This document shows positions 32,154 through 40,913 of a stretch of 64,000 bases of DNA, piece by piece (the first letter of the stretch is position 1; every line of letters starts with the position of its first letter). Position numbers and translations under genes: made by a program. Under the pieces are notes generated by a model. The model was not told the origin of the DNA, made no database searches, and worked only from the letters and a program-made list of their open reading frames with translations. The stretch lies in NCBI GenBank assembly GCA_902476475.1, contig CABSDO010000001.1, forward strand, positions 1-64,000, read 5' to 3'. The DNA comes from an uncultured Collinsella sp. GTDB lineage: Bacteria > Actinomycetota > Coriobacteriia > Coriobacteriales > Coriobacteriaceae.

Positions 32154-33317
32154 ATGCAGGCATCGCAGCGTCTCGACCGCTTTGGCGCGGAGGTCTTCGC
32201 CTCGCTCAACAACAAGCTTCTCGCGCTGAAGGCTCAGGGCAAGACCATTTACAACATGAGCGTGGGCACGCCCGACTTTAAGCCGTACGACCACGTGGTC
32301 GAGGCGCTCACGCAGGCAGCTCAAGATCCCGAGATGTGGAAGTATGCCCTGCGCGACCTGCCCGAACTCAAGCAGGCCGTGTGCGATTACTATGAGCGCC
32401 GCTTTGGCGTTTCGGGCATTACGCCGTCCATGGTGCAGTCGTGCAACGGCACGCAGGAGGGCGTGGGTCATTTGGGCCTGGCCCTGCTCGATCCGGGCGA
32501 CACCATTCTGGTTCCCGATCCGTGCTACCCGGTCTTTGAGGCGGGTGCCAAGATCGCCGATGCCAAGCTCGAATACTATCCGCTGGTTGCCGAGCACAAT
32601 TACCTGCCCTATGTGGCGGGTATCGATCCCGAGGTGGCCGATCGTGCCAAGTATATGATCGTGTCGCTGCCCGCGAACCCGGTCGGCTCGGTGGGCACGC
32701 CCGAGGTCTACGAGGAGATCATCGCTTTCGCCCGCGAGCACGACCTGCTCATCGTCCATGACAACGCATACTCCGACATCGTGTTCGACGGCGAGCCGGG
32801 CGGCAGCTTCTTGCAGTATCCCGGCGCGCTCGAGGTGGGCGTTGAGTTCTTCTCGCTCTCCAAGTCGTTTAACGTCACCGGTGCGCGTATCGGCTTTTTG
32901 GTCGGCCGCGAGGACGTGGTCTCTGCCTTTGCCAAGCTGCGCGGCCAGATTGACTTTGGTATGTTCTTCCCGATTCAGAAGGCCGCCATCGCCTGCCTGA
33001 ACGGTCCGCGCGATGAGGTCGAGGCGCAGCGTCTGAAGTACCAGGAGCGCCGCGATGCCCTGTGCGACGGTCTTGAGGGCCTGGGCTGGGAGCGTCCCAA
33101 CGCACATGGCTCTATGTTTGTGTGGGCCAAGCTTCCCGGTGGTCGCACCGATTCCATGGCGTTTTGCGAGGAGCTCATGGAGAAGGCCGGCGTTGTGGTG
33201 ACGCCGGGCGCGAGCTTTGGTCCTTCGGGCGAGGGACACGTGCGCATGGCGCTGGTCCTGCCGCCCGATCAGATCGCTTTGGCTGTCGAGGCCATTCGCG
33301 AGGCGGGCCTGTATTAG
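32154..33317 (+). CDS. PLP-dependent class I/II aminotransferase
   Basis: 387 residues, fold-type I aminotransferase. The PLP lysine is in SLSKSFNVTGARIGF near residue 237; other landmarks are NGTQEGVGHLGLALLDPGD, DPCYPVFE, SLPANPVGSV and HDNAYSDIVFDG. Substrate is not fixed by sequence. B. subtilis PatA, the N-acetyl-LL-diaminopimelate aminotransferase, is in this subgroup, and the other acetyl-route DAP genes lie at 37.0-42.4 kb, so it is a candidate for that missing step; alanine or aspartate specificity is also possible. ATG 32154 is preceded by GAAAGGTGG, just after a terminator. Confidence 0.85.
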   Translation: MQASQRLDRFGAEVFASLNNKLLALKAQGKTIYNMSVGTPDFKPYDHVVEALTQAAQDPEMWKYALRDLPELKQAVCDYYERRFGVSGITPSMVQSCNGTQEGVGHLGLALLDPGDTILVPDPCYPVFEAGAKIADAKLEYYPLVAEHNYLPYVAGIDPEVADRAKYMIVSLPANPVGSVGTPEVYEEIIAFAREHDLLIVHDNAYSDIVFDGEPGGSFLQYPGALEVGVEFFSLSKSFNVTGARIGFLVGREDVVSAFAKLRGQIDFGMFFPIQKAAIACLNGPRDEVEAQRLKYQERRDALCDGLEGLGWERPNAHGSMFVWAKLPGGRTDSMAFCEELMEKAGVVVTPGASFGPSGEGHVRMALVLPPDQIALAVEAIREAGLY

Positions 33318-33343
33318 AAAGTTATTTCGACTCGTCAATAGCT

Positions 33344-33492
33344 CGAAATCGATTTCGTGCAGTTATTTTACGAATACTGCAAACAATTTCGGTAAACGGT
33401 CGATTTTTGGCTGCGAATAGGGGCATAATCAAAGTCCCGATTGGATGTATTGGGATTACGGCAAGCCGCTCGGGTCGTTCCCGGGCGGCTTG
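33344..33492 (+). promoter_or_regulatory. Leader region of ldh
   Basis: Two structures precede ldh. A perfect 14-bp palindrome CGAAATCGATTTCG lies at 33344-33357, a possible operator. A hairpin (33462-33474 with 33480-33492, one G-U) followed by TTTG lies 27 nt before the ldh ATG, resembling an attenuator or terminator. A promoter with -10 CATAAT near 33423-33428 lies between them. Confidence 0.45.
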
Positions 33493-33518
33493 TTTGTGGA
33501 GAGAGATGGGAGTTTCTA

Positions 33519-34469
33519 ATGGTTAACGAGAAGAAGGTCGCTATTGTCGGCTGCGGTTTCGTCGGTTCGTCTTCGGCGTTCGCACTGATGCAGAGTGGTC
33601 TGTTCTCCGAGATGGTCCTCATCGACGTGGACAAGAACCGTGCCGAGGGTGAGGCCCTGGATATCGCGCACGGCATGACGTTTGCCGAGCCGATGAAGAT
33701 TTACGCCGGCGATTATTCCGATGTCGCCGACGCCGCCATGATCGTCGTCACCGCTGGCGCTGCCCAGAAGCCCGGTGAGACCCGCCTGGACCTGGTCAAC
33801 AAGAACGTAAACATCTTTAAGTCCATTATCCCCGAGATTAAGAAGTCCGGCTTCGACGGCATTCTGCTAATCGTCTCCAACCCGGTTGATGTTCTGACCT
33901 ATGCTGCCATCAAGATGTCCGGCCTGCCCGAGGGCCATGTCATCGGCTCCGGCACCGTGCTCGACACTGGCCGTCTGCAGCAGATGCTTGGTGCCCACGT
34001 CGAGGTTGACCCGCGCGATGTCCAGGCCTATGTCATGGGCGAGCACGGCGACTCCGAGTTTGTCGCTTGGTCCAGCGCCCAGGTTGCTGGCGTTCCGCTG
34101 AACACCTTCTGCGAGCTTCACGGCCACCTGGAGCATGAGACCGCCGAGAAGCGCATCGCCGAGGACGTCAAGAACTCCGCCTACACCATCATCGAGAAGA
34201 AGCACGCCACCTACTACGGCGTCGCCATGGCCGTCAAGCGCATCTGCACCGCTGTCATGCGCGATGAGCAGACCGTTCTGCCCGTTTCCTCGCTCATGGT
34301 GGGCGAGTATGGCCTGTCCGATCTGGCTATCTCCATGCCGACGGTCGTTGGCCGCGACGGCGTCGTCTGCCGCGTCCCCGTGCCGCTGAACGATGACGAG
34401 CAGCATGAGCTCACCGCCTCCGCCAAGGCCCTCAAGGACATCATCGACAGCGTCGACTTCTCCTGCTAA
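33519..34469 (+). CDS. ldh: L-lactate dehydrogenase
   Basis: 316 residues; reduces pyruvate to L-lactate with NADH to regenerate NAD+ in fermentation. The Rossmann motif is VGCGFVGSS at about 10-18, the NAD-binding Asp is in LIDVDKN, and the catalytic His lies in GEHGDSEF near 174-181. The substrate-loop position reads AAQKPGETRLDL, with Gln before the Lys-Pro pair, which favours lactate over malate dehydrogenase. ATG 33519 has GATGGGAG upstream. It is a single gene ending at the terminator at 34504. Confidence 0.93.
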   Translation: MVNEKKVAIVGCGFVGSSSAFALMQSGLFSEMVLIDVDKNRAEGEALDIAHGMTFAEPMKIYAGDYSDVADAAMIVVTAGAAQKPGETRLDLVNKNVNIFKSIIPEIKKSGFDGILLIVSNPVDVLTYAAIKMSGLPEGHVIGSGTVLDTGRLQQMLGAHVEVDPRDVQAYVMGEHGDSEFVAWSSAQVAGVPLNTFCELHGHLEHETAEKRIAEDVKNSAYTIIEKKHATYYGVAMAVKRICTAVMRDEQTVLPVSSLMVGEYGLSDLAISMPTVVGRDGVVCRVPVPLNDDEQHELTASAKALKDIIDSVDFSC

Positions 34470-34503
34470 ATCAAGCTCTTTTGGGCAACAGGCTACAATG
34501 AAA

Positions 34504-34536
34504 GGCGTCCGGGCCACACGGTCCGGGCGCCTTTTT
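34504..34536 (+). terminator. Terminator after ldh
   Basis: A 12-bp stem with G-U pairs (34504-34515 with 34520-34531) and 4-nt loop is followed by T5. Confidence 0.88.
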
Positions 34537-34544
34537 GGTGCGAG

Positions 34545-34566
34545 GGGGTCAGGTTACTTTGCACCA
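34545..34566. repeat. Left member of a 22-nt inverted repeat pair
   Basis: The 22 bases match the reverse complement of 35762-35783 at 20 positions. The two copies bracket the Mbeg1-like gene exactly. Confidence 0.7.
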
Positions 34567-34596
34567 CCCCAATGCACCATAGTTGATGGGAGGGCC

Positions 34597-35757
34597 ATGT
34601 CGGATTCGCCTAATTTTTTGACCTATGCCCAGACGGCGTTTGATCCGTTTGAGGAACGGCCGTTCTGCGCGGTGGATAGCCTGGTCTTTGCGTGGTTGTC
34701 CTATTTGCGTTTGCCGGGTGATATGGCGGAGCTGACGAACTGGCAGGGCCTAGACGTACGCGAGCTGCTGCGCGCCGAGTGCTACCAAGACATGATTGGC
34801 GACCTGTGGGATCCGGAGGGGAGCCGTGCCCTGTTGGAGGCTGTGGCAGCAAGCCCTCGCTACCGTGGCGTTCGTGTTTGCGGCTATCGTAGCGTGAGTG
34901 ATGCCGAGACAACGGAGCAGTTTGCGGCCATGACGTTCCGATTTCCGGCGGGGTTTAGCTATCTTGCCTTCCGGGGGACCGACAGCACGATTGTGGGCTG
35001 GAAAGAGGACTTTAACATGGCGTTCCGGTGTCCTGTGCCGGCCCAGGAATCCGCGGCGCGTTATGTAGACGAGGCGGCGGATGCGATTGACGGGCCGCTT
35101 TTGTGCGGAGGTCATTCCAAGGGTGGAAACCTTGCGGTGTACGGTGCGGCGATGTGCCCCGATGTCGCCCGTGAGCGAATCGAACGGGCGTATTCCCATG
35201 ATGGTCCGGGCTTCGTCGAGGAGTTTCTGAGCGGCAACGCCTTCGCCGACCTATCCGGTCGAATCGACAAGACGCTACCTCGGTCGTCGATCTTTGGCAT
35301 GATGTTCGAGACACAGGAGGACTATGCCATCGTTGAGAGCACCGAGTTCAGCCTGCTTCAGCATAATCCCTTTAGCTGGGTGGTTGATGGTCGCGACTTC
35401 GTGTACTGTGAGCGCCTGTCCGCCGGTGCTCGATACGTTGATGGCTCCATTCGCGAGATGCTGCTTGCGGTGTCGCCTAGCGAGCGCGAGCGTTTTGTAG
35501 ATGCGTTGTTCTCCGTGCTTGAGGCTACGGCCGCCGAACGGTTTGCGGATATCGCTGGGAATCTGCGCGAGAGCCTGCCCGTGATGCTCCAGGCTGCGCA
35601 AGGCTTTGACAAGGATACGCGACACTTTGTCTCGCAGACTATCGTTGCGATTCTTAAGTGTGCGCTTCTGCCCAAACGTCCCCAGATCGACATGCCCGCT
35701 GCCGGCAAGAGCTTGGCAGAACAGCTCGAGGCTTGGCAGTCCGAGCTCCTGCGCTAA
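34597..35757 (+). CDS. Mbeg1-like (DUF2974) alpha/beta hydrolase
   Basis: 386 residues. The nucleophile elbow GGHSKGGNLAVYGA (Ser near residue 172) identifies a lipase-like alpha/beta hydrolase of the Mbeg1-like/DUF2974 family. The motif YLAFRGTDSTIVGWKEDF resembles the oxyanion strand of class-3 lipases. Other family blocks are SHDGPGF and HNPFSWVVDG. No signal peptide is seen, so it should be cytosolic. Natural substrates are unknown. ATG 34597 is preceded by GATGGGAGGG. The gene is bracketed by 22-nt inverted repeats, which could mean past mobilisation. Confidence 0.82.
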   Translation: MSDSPNFLTYAQTAFDPFEERPFCAVDSLVFAWLSYLRLPGDMAELTNWQGLDVRELLRAECYQDMIGDLWDPEGSRALLEAVAASPRYRGVRVCGYRSVSDAETTEQFAAMTFRFPAGFSYLAFRGTDSTIVGWKEDFNMAFRCPVPAQESAARYVDEAADAIDGPLLCGGHSKGGNLAVYGAAMCPDVARERIERAYSHDGPGFVEEFLSGNAFADLSGRIDKTLPRSSIFGMMFETQEDYAIVESTEFSLLQHNPFSWVVDGRDFVYCERLSAGARYVDGSIREMLLAVSPSERERFVDALFSVLEATAAERFADIAGNLRESLPVMLQAAQGFDKDTRHFVSQTIVAILKCALLPKRPQIDMPAAGKSLAEQLEAWQSELLR

Positions 35758-35761
35758 CCAT

Positions 35762-35783
35762 TGGTGCAAAGCAACCTGTCCCC
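35762..35783. repeat. Right member of a 22-nt inverted repeat pair
   Basis: Reverse-complement partner of 34545-34566 (20 of 22 positions). It begins 5 nt after the stop of the Mbeg1-like gene and contains AACCTGTCCCC, related to the repeat cores at 277 and 51188. Confidence 0.7.
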
Positions 35784-35868
35784 GATGCACCAATCTTCGA
35801 TGCGCCTGGGGCGGGATCGACCGCTATACTGGTTCGTGCCGAAATCGATCTAGAACGGAATGCCGTAT

Positions 35869-36873
35869 ATGAAAATCAATCACGCGATTCTGCATATCCT
35901 GGACTTTGACTCTGCCGTCAACGTTATGAGCCAGCGCGAGCTCGATATCGAGAGCCGTACCGTGCGCAACTTTGTGACCACGCACCTGCGTCGCGCCCGT
36001 ACTTCGGCAGATAACAAGCGTGCCACGTTTGCCGAAAACTCCGCATTCGGCGGCGAGCTCAAGGGCTATTTCTTTGGCGAGCGCGAGTTTGTGGACCTGT
36101 CGCAGCAGATTGCGGAGTTCATCTCCTCGGAGCTCACTAAAGCAGAGAAGGCCGAGTCCACCGACGTGCTCGTCGCGGACTTTGACGATGACGAGGACGC
36201 CCGCTGGTTTGCCGTCATGCTACTTGGCTCCAAGCAGGCCTTTATGCACGAGGTGGGCCGCGAGGAGGGCGAGGTGCGCAACGACATCGCGCGCCACTAT
36301 GCTATTCTGCCGAATCCTTCCCAAAAGGTGCCAAGCTACGCGATCGTGCGCGCGAGCACCATGGAGATCGGCTACGTGGACAAGAAGCGCAAGATTGCCG
36401 GCGAGGATCGTATGCTCATTCCCGATGGCCTGCTCCAGTGCGATACGGGCGTGTCGGGCAAGGAGATTATCGACACCGTGACGCGTGTGGTCGAGGAGGT
36501 TGCCGAGGAGCACGGTGCCAATACGGCCGTGGCACTCGCTAAGGTCAAAGCCGCTGTTGCCGAGAAGGTCGAAGACGACGAGGAGCTGCCGCCTTGGGAT
36601 ATCGTTGACGAGGTCTTTGAGGATGAGCCAGTCATCAAGGAGAGTGTTCGTGCGGCACTGACCGAGGAAAAGGTGCCCGAGCGTGTGCCCGTGGAGCGCA
36701 AACAGGTCGAGCGTGCGGCCGTGCGCAACCACAAGATTCGTACCGATACGGGCATCGAGATCAGCTTCCCGGCCGAGATGGGCTCGAACTCCGAGTACAT
36801 CGAGTTCGTCAACGAGCCCAACGGCCTCATCTCCATCGAACTCAAGAATATCGGCAGCATCGAGAATCGATAA
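35869..36873 (+). CDS. Nucleoid-associated protein NdpA family
   Basis: 334 residues matching the NdpA/YejK (37-kDa nucleoid-associated) family. The N-terminus starts MKINHAILHILD with the family's preference for early beta structure, followed by FVTTHLRRAR, VLVADFDDDEDARWFAVMLL and HYAILPNPSQKV. E. coli YejK binds the nucleoid; its function is poorly known and it appears in mobile elements as well as chromosomes. The region from 225 to 275 is acidic and probably flexible. Of two in-frame ATGs (35860, 35869) the second has GGAA at proper distance. Confidence 0.85.
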   Translation: MKINHAILHILDFDSAVNVMSQRELDIESRTVRNFVTTHLRRARTSADNKRATFAENSAFGGELKGYFFGEREFVDLSQQIAEFISSELTKAEKAESTDVLVADFDDDEDARWFAVMLLGSKQAFMHEVGREEGEVRNDIARHYAILPNPSQKVPSYAIVRASTMEIGYVDKKRKIAGEDRMLIPDGLLQCDTGVSGKEIIDTVTRVVEEVAEEHGANTAVALAKVKAAVAEKVEDDEELPPWDIVDEVFEDEPVIKESVRAALTEEKVPERVPVERKQVERAAVRNHKIRTDTGIEISFPAEMGSNSEYIEFVNEPNGLISIELKNIGSIENR

Positions 36874-36901
36874 GTTGCGTTACGTCTACAGCGAGAAAGC
36901 A

Positions 36902-36931
36902 AAGGCCGAAGCTCTTTGGGGCTTCGGCCTT
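36902..36931 (+). terminator. Terminator after NdpA-like gene
   Basis: An 11-bp perfect stem (36902-36912 with 36921-36931) and 8-nt loop are followed by a short T-rich stretch. Confidence 0.8.
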
Positions 36932-36975
36932 CTTGTTTGGGGATGAATTGCCCCGCAGGTTGAGCATAAGTCAGC

Positions 36976-37004
36976 GAAAACGCGGTTTGTCAAAACCGCG
37001 TAAC
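36976..37004. repeat. GTTACGCGGTTT palindrome, copy 2
   Basis: Directly follows the dapH stop on the minus strand. Stem ACGCGGTTT (36980-36988) pairs with AAACCGCGT (36993-37001). Same family as 27231-27257. Confidence 0.7.
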
Positions 37005-37006
37005 TA

Positions 37007-37726
37007 TTAAAGTTGACGTAAGCCCTCTTCCAGGCCGGTCTTGCTGTCGGTCTTCTCGTCGCGCATCTTGATGACGCGGGCGGGAATGCCGGCCACGACG
37101 GCGCCGGCGGGGACGTCCTCGACGCACACGGCACCGGCAGCCACGACAGCGCCCTTGCCCACGCGCACGCCCTCCAAGACCACGGCGTTGGCGCCGATCA
37201 TGACATCGTCCTCGACGATGACGGGCGTGGCGCTGGCGGGCTCCACGACGCCTGCCAGCACGGTGCCGGCGCCGATGTGGCAGTTCTTACCCACGGTGGC
37301 GCGACCGCCCAGCACGGCGCCCATGTCGATCATGGAGCCCTCGCCAATGACGGAGCCGATGTTGATGATGGCGCCCATCATGATGACGGCACGGTCGCCA
37401 ATCTCGACGCGGTCGCGGATGATCGCGCCCGGCTCGATGCGGGCGTTGATGCCCTTAAGGTCGAGCATAGGCACGGCGGAGTTGCGGCAATCGTTTTCAA
37501 CGTCGTAGTAATCGATGGAATCGGCATTGGCATCGAGGATGGCCTTAAGCTCATCCCAGTCGCCAAAGACGGTCTTGCCACGACGACCGCCGTAGACATG
37601 TGCGTTGCCCCAGGCAACCTTCATGCCCGGCTTCTCGCGCACGTACAGCTTGACGGGCGTCTTTTTGGGCGCGGTGGCGATGTAGTTGATAATCTCTTGT
37701 GCATCCATCTCGGCTGCGTTGCTCAT
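37007..37726 (-). CDS. dapH: Tetrahydrodipicolinate N-acetyltransferase
   Basis: 239 residues. Acetylates L-2,3,4,5-tetrahydrodipicolinate with acetyl-CoA, opening the acetylase branch of DAP/lysine synthesis. The N-terminal 80 residues are the DapH/DapD-type alpha domain ([21 protein letters not shown]). From about 88 there are left-handed beta-helix hexapeptide repeats ([49 protein letters not shown]), typical of trimeric acyltransferases. It is the last gene of the minus-strand operon after dapB, 39 nt away. Confidence 0.93.
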   Translation of the reverse strand: MSNAAEMDAQEIINYIATAPKKTPVKLYVREKPGMKVAWGNAHVYGGRRGKTVFGDWDELKAILDANADSIDYYDVENDCRNSAVPMLDLKGINARIEPGAIIRDRVEIGDRAVIMMGAIINIGSVIGEGSMIDMGAVLGGRATVGKNCHIGAGTVLAGVVEPASATPVIVEDDVMIGANAVVLEGVRVGKGAVVAAGAVCVEDVPAGAVVAGIPARVIKMRDEKTDSKTGLEEGLRQL

Positions 37727-37765
37727 TTGCTATCTCTCCTTTGGGTGGATTCGGTTGATACCCGG

Positions 37766-38506
37766 TTAGGCAAACATGACCTTGTCGAACGTATAGAAGC
37801 CGGGTTCGCGGACGACGAGCTTCTGCGCGGCTGCCAAGGCGCCGTTGACAAAGATCTGACGGCTCGTTGCGCGGTGGGTGAGCGTGACCTCCTCGTCCTG
37901 GCCAAAGAAACTAACCTCGTGCACGCCGGCGACGGTGCCGCCGCGCAGCGAGTGCATTCCGATCTCCTTGGGGCCACGCGCGCCGCACATGCCCTCGCGG
38001 CCATAGACGGGGTGGTAGCCTGCCTCGGGTTCAGCTTCGACGACGGCGTCGAGCAGTAGCTTGGCGGTGCCGCTCGGGGCGTCGACCTTTTGGTTGTGGT
38101 GCGTCTCGACGATCTCGCAGTCAAAGCCGGGCAGCTCGCGTGTGGCCTGGGCCACTAGATGACGCAGGGCTGCGATGCCGATGGAGTAATTGCCCGAGTG
38201 CATGACACGGGCATTCTGGCCCAGCTCACGCAGGCGGTCCATCTGCTCAGGTGAATAGCCCGTGGTGCCGGAAACGAGTGCGGCGCCCGTGCGCTCGACA
38301 TAGGCGACGACGGCATCGAAGGTCACGACGTTCGAGAAGTCGATAATCACATCGGCGCCCGGTGCGTTCTCGAGCTCGCTCAAATCGAAGCCAATCTGGG
38401 CTACGATATCAAAAACGGGTTGACCGGCGGCGTCGACAACGCCCTCGGCGGTGGTGCGGATGAGCGAGCCCATGCGGCCCGTTCCCATAATGACAGTCTT
38501 AATCAA
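37766..38506 (-). CDS. dapB: 4-hydroxy-tetrahydrodipicolinate reductase
   Basis: 246 residues. Reduces the DapA product with NAD(P)H. The N-terminal Rossmann motif is IMGTGRMG (residues 6-13), then DFSNVVTF and GTTGYSPEQ. The catalytic EIVETHHNQKVDAPSGTA near 140-155 contains the His and Lys of the family signature. The start is TTG at 38506, overlapping dapA by 8 nt behind AAGGGAG; the first in-frame ATG (residue 7) would remove the leading beta strand before the dinucleotide motif. Confidence 0.93.
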   Translation of the reverse strand: MIKTVIMGTGRMGSLIRTTAEGVVDAAGQPVFDIVAQIGFDLSELENAPGADVIIDFSNVVTFDAVVAYVERTGAALVSGTTGYSPEQMDRLRELGQNARVMHSGNYSIGIAALRHLVAQATRELPGFDCEIVETHHNQKVDAPSGTAKLLLDAVVEAEPEAGYHPVYGREGMCGARGPKEIGMHSLRGGTVAGVHEVSFFGQDEEVTLTHRATSRQIFVNGALAAAQKLVVREPGFYTFDKVMFA

Positions 38507-39389
38507 GCAGACCAGCTCCCTTCAGGGCATCGGTAAGTGCAGAGCGCGTGTCGTCTGCCATGGGGCACAGCGGCATACGGTAGTCTGCCTCGATCATGCC
38601 CATCTGGGCGAGCGCCTCTTTGACGGGGATGGGGTTGACCTCACTAAAGAGGGCATTGATGAGCGGCTGGCCGGCAATTTGGATATCGCGGGCACGTGCC
38701 ACGTCACCGTCCAAATAGGCGCGGCACATGTCATGCACGAGCTGCGGCTGAACGTCTGCCCACACGCTGATGGTGCCCGAGGCGCCCAGGCTCATGAGCG
38801 GCACGGTAAGCGCGTCCTCGCCCGAGTACATGCGGAAGTCGTCTGACAGCAGGTGGGCGATCTTGGCCGCGTAGGCGACGTTGCCCGAGGCCTCCTTGAT
38901 GCCCATGATGTTGGGGTGCGCGGCCAAGCGCTCTACGTTGCGCTCGCTGATACCGCAGCCGCAGCGGGCGGGGATGTTGTACAGGATGCAGGGGATGTCC
39001 ACGGCGTCGGCCACGGTCTTAAAGTGCTGGTAGACGCCCTCTTCGTTAGACTTGTTGTAGTAGGGGGTAATGAGCAGCAGACCATCGGCGCCCAGGCCCT
39101 GGTAAGTGAGCGACTTGGTGAGCATGGTCTGCGTGGAGTTAGAGCCCGAGCCGGCGATGACGGGGACGCGTCCTGCAACATGCTTGACCACGGCGGCGAC
39201 GACGGAGTTGTCCTCGTCGTCGGTCATCGTGGCACTCTCACCGGTGGTGCCCAGGGTGAGGATGGCGTCGGTGCCATTTTGCAAGTGGAAATCGATAAGG
39301 CGCTCGAGCGCGTCAAAGTCGACGCTGCCGTCCTTTTTAAACGGCGTGACAAGGGCGACGATTGAGCCCTCGAGGTTGCGGATATCCAT
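38499..39389 (-). CDS. dapA: 4-hydroxy-tetrahydrodipicolinate synthase
   Basis: 296 residues, the usual DapA length. Condenses pyruvate and aspartate semialdehyde through a Schiff base. Visible motifs are ALVTPFKKDGSVDFDAL, LGTTGESAT, TPYYNKSNEEG with the catalytic Tyr, YNIPARCG and the Schiff-base Lys in MGIKEASGN near residue 163. Its own ATG at 39389 has GAAGGAG 7 nt upstream. The same frame is open upstream into lysA without a stop, so a LysA-DapA fusion could also be made (see findings). Confidence 0.93.
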   Translation of the reverse strand: MDIRNLEGSIVALVTPFKKDGSVDFDALERLIDFHLQNGTDAILTLGTTGESATMTDDEDNSVVAAVVKHVAGRVPVIAGSGSNSTQTMLTKSLTYQGLGADGLLLITPYYNKSNEEGVYQHFKTVADAVDIPCILYNIPARCGCGISERNVERLAAHPNIMGIKEASGNVAYAAKIAHLLSDDFRMYSGEDALTVPLMSLGASGTISVWADVQPQLVHDMCRAYLDGDVARARDIQIAGQPLINALFSEVNPIPVKEALAQMGMIEADYRMPLCPMADDTRSALTDALKGAGLLD

Positions 39390-40809
39390 GTTCTTCTCCT
39401 TCGCCTCCGCGATCTGGATGCGTTTGTTCCATTGAGCTGCGACTGCCAGACGCTCGTCTTGGGCGCGACGGCGGGCACTTTCGGCGCGCGACTTGGCCAG
39501 CAGCTCGCGGCCGCACGGCAGCACGTCGAGCGTGGCAAAGTAATCGCCCGGGCGCTCGGCGCGGCGGATGAGGTCGGCCGCGCCATCGGGGCGCAGCAGG
39601 ACCTCGGCCGAGCGCAGCCGTCCGTTGTAGTTGTAGCCCATGGAGTAGCCGTGCGCACCGGTATCGTGGATTACAAGCAGGTCACCCATGTCGATATGCG
39701 GCAGCTCGCGATCGATAGCGAACTTGTCGTTGTTCTCGCATAGGTTGCCCGTGATGTCATAGGTGTTCGTGACGGGCGCTGTGGCCTTGTCGGCGCCGCC
39801 CGGCTGACCCATCACCGTAATGTGGTGGTAGGCGCCATACATGGCAGGGCGAATCAAATCGACGGCGCTTGCATCGACACCGATATAGTCCTTGTAGATC
39901 TGCTTCTCGTGGATGGCCTTGGTGACCAGGCAGCCGTAGGGGCCCATCATAAAGCGGCCCATCTCGGTGCAGATGGCCACATCGCCCATGCCGGCGGGAA
40001 CCAGGATCTCGTCGTATGCCGCGTGTACTCCCTCGCCGATGGCGTGAATGTCGTTGGCCTGCTGCTCGGGCAGGTAGGGGATGCCGACGCCGCCGGACAG
40101 ATTGATGAAGGCGACGTGTGCGCCGGTCTCGCGCTCCAGGCGCACGGCAAGCTCAAAGAGGATGCGCGCGAGCTTGGGGTAGTAGTCGTTGGTGACGGTG
40201 TTGCTGGCAAGGAATGCGTGGATGCCAAAGTCCTCGGCGCCCTTGGCCTTGAGCATGCGGAAAGCCTCGAAGAGTTGCTCGGTGGTCATGCCATATTTGG
40301 AGTCGCCCGGGTTGTCCATGATGCCGTTGGAGAGCTGGAACAGGCCGCCCGGATTAAAGCGGCAGCTGACCGTCTTGGGAATGGGCCCCGCAACGCGCTC
40401 AAAGAACTCGATGTGGCTGGATGTCGTCAAAGTTGACGATGGCGCCCAACTTGTCGGCGAGCTCAAAGTCGGCAGCCGGCGTGTCGTTGGACGAGAACAT
40501 GATGTCGTGGCCGGTGATGCCCAGCGAGCGGGCGATCATGAGCTCGGTATAGCTCGAGCAATCGCAGCCGCAGCCGTATTCGTTGAGAATGGAGATGAGT
40601 GCCGGGTTGGGATTGGCCTTGACGGCAAAGTATTCCTTAAAGCCCGGGTTCCATGCGAAGGCGTCGCGCACCTCTTGCATGTTGCGGCGGATGCCCGCCT
40701 CGTCATATAGATGAAATGGCGTGGGGAACTGCTCGACGATATGCTCGAGTGTCTCTTTGTCCACAAACGGCTGCTTGGCCGCATATGCCTCGTTGGGGGT
40801 CAATGCCAT
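39390..40809 (-). pseudogene. lysA: Diaminopimelate decarboxylase, frameshifted and lacking a stop
   Basis: PLP-dependent LysA makes lysine from meso-DAP. The N-terminal part runs from ATG 40809 and contains EYFAVKANPNPA with the PLP lysine, then SNDTPAADFELADKLGAIVNFDD. Near 40419-40420 the frame is lost: one extra base (CC where a single C would restore ATC AGC CAC ATC) sends it to a stop at 40399. The rest continues in another frame with FFERVAGPIPKTVSCRFNPGG, LSGGVGIPYLP, CTEMGRFMMGP and DTGAHGYSMGYNYNGRLR. This second frame then runs into dapA with no stop. It could be a real frameshift, programmed slippage or a sequencing error. Its loss would make the strain depend on external lysine while DAP synthesis continues. 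Confidence 0.85.
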
Positions 40810-40913
40810 GTCCCGTAAACCTCGCTATCCAGACGGCGCCATCTGCGCATCGAATCCGCATAGCGTGGACCCAATGTCCGGATAGCGCTCCCGCATTGCT
40901 GCAGACAGTCCTG

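Noticed and set aside
33344..33357. Rex (NADH-sensing) operator upstream of ldh
   Set aside because: The palindrome CGAAATCGATTTCG is perfect, but it does not match the TTGTGAA/TTCACAA consensus of Rex, so I only report it as a possible operator.
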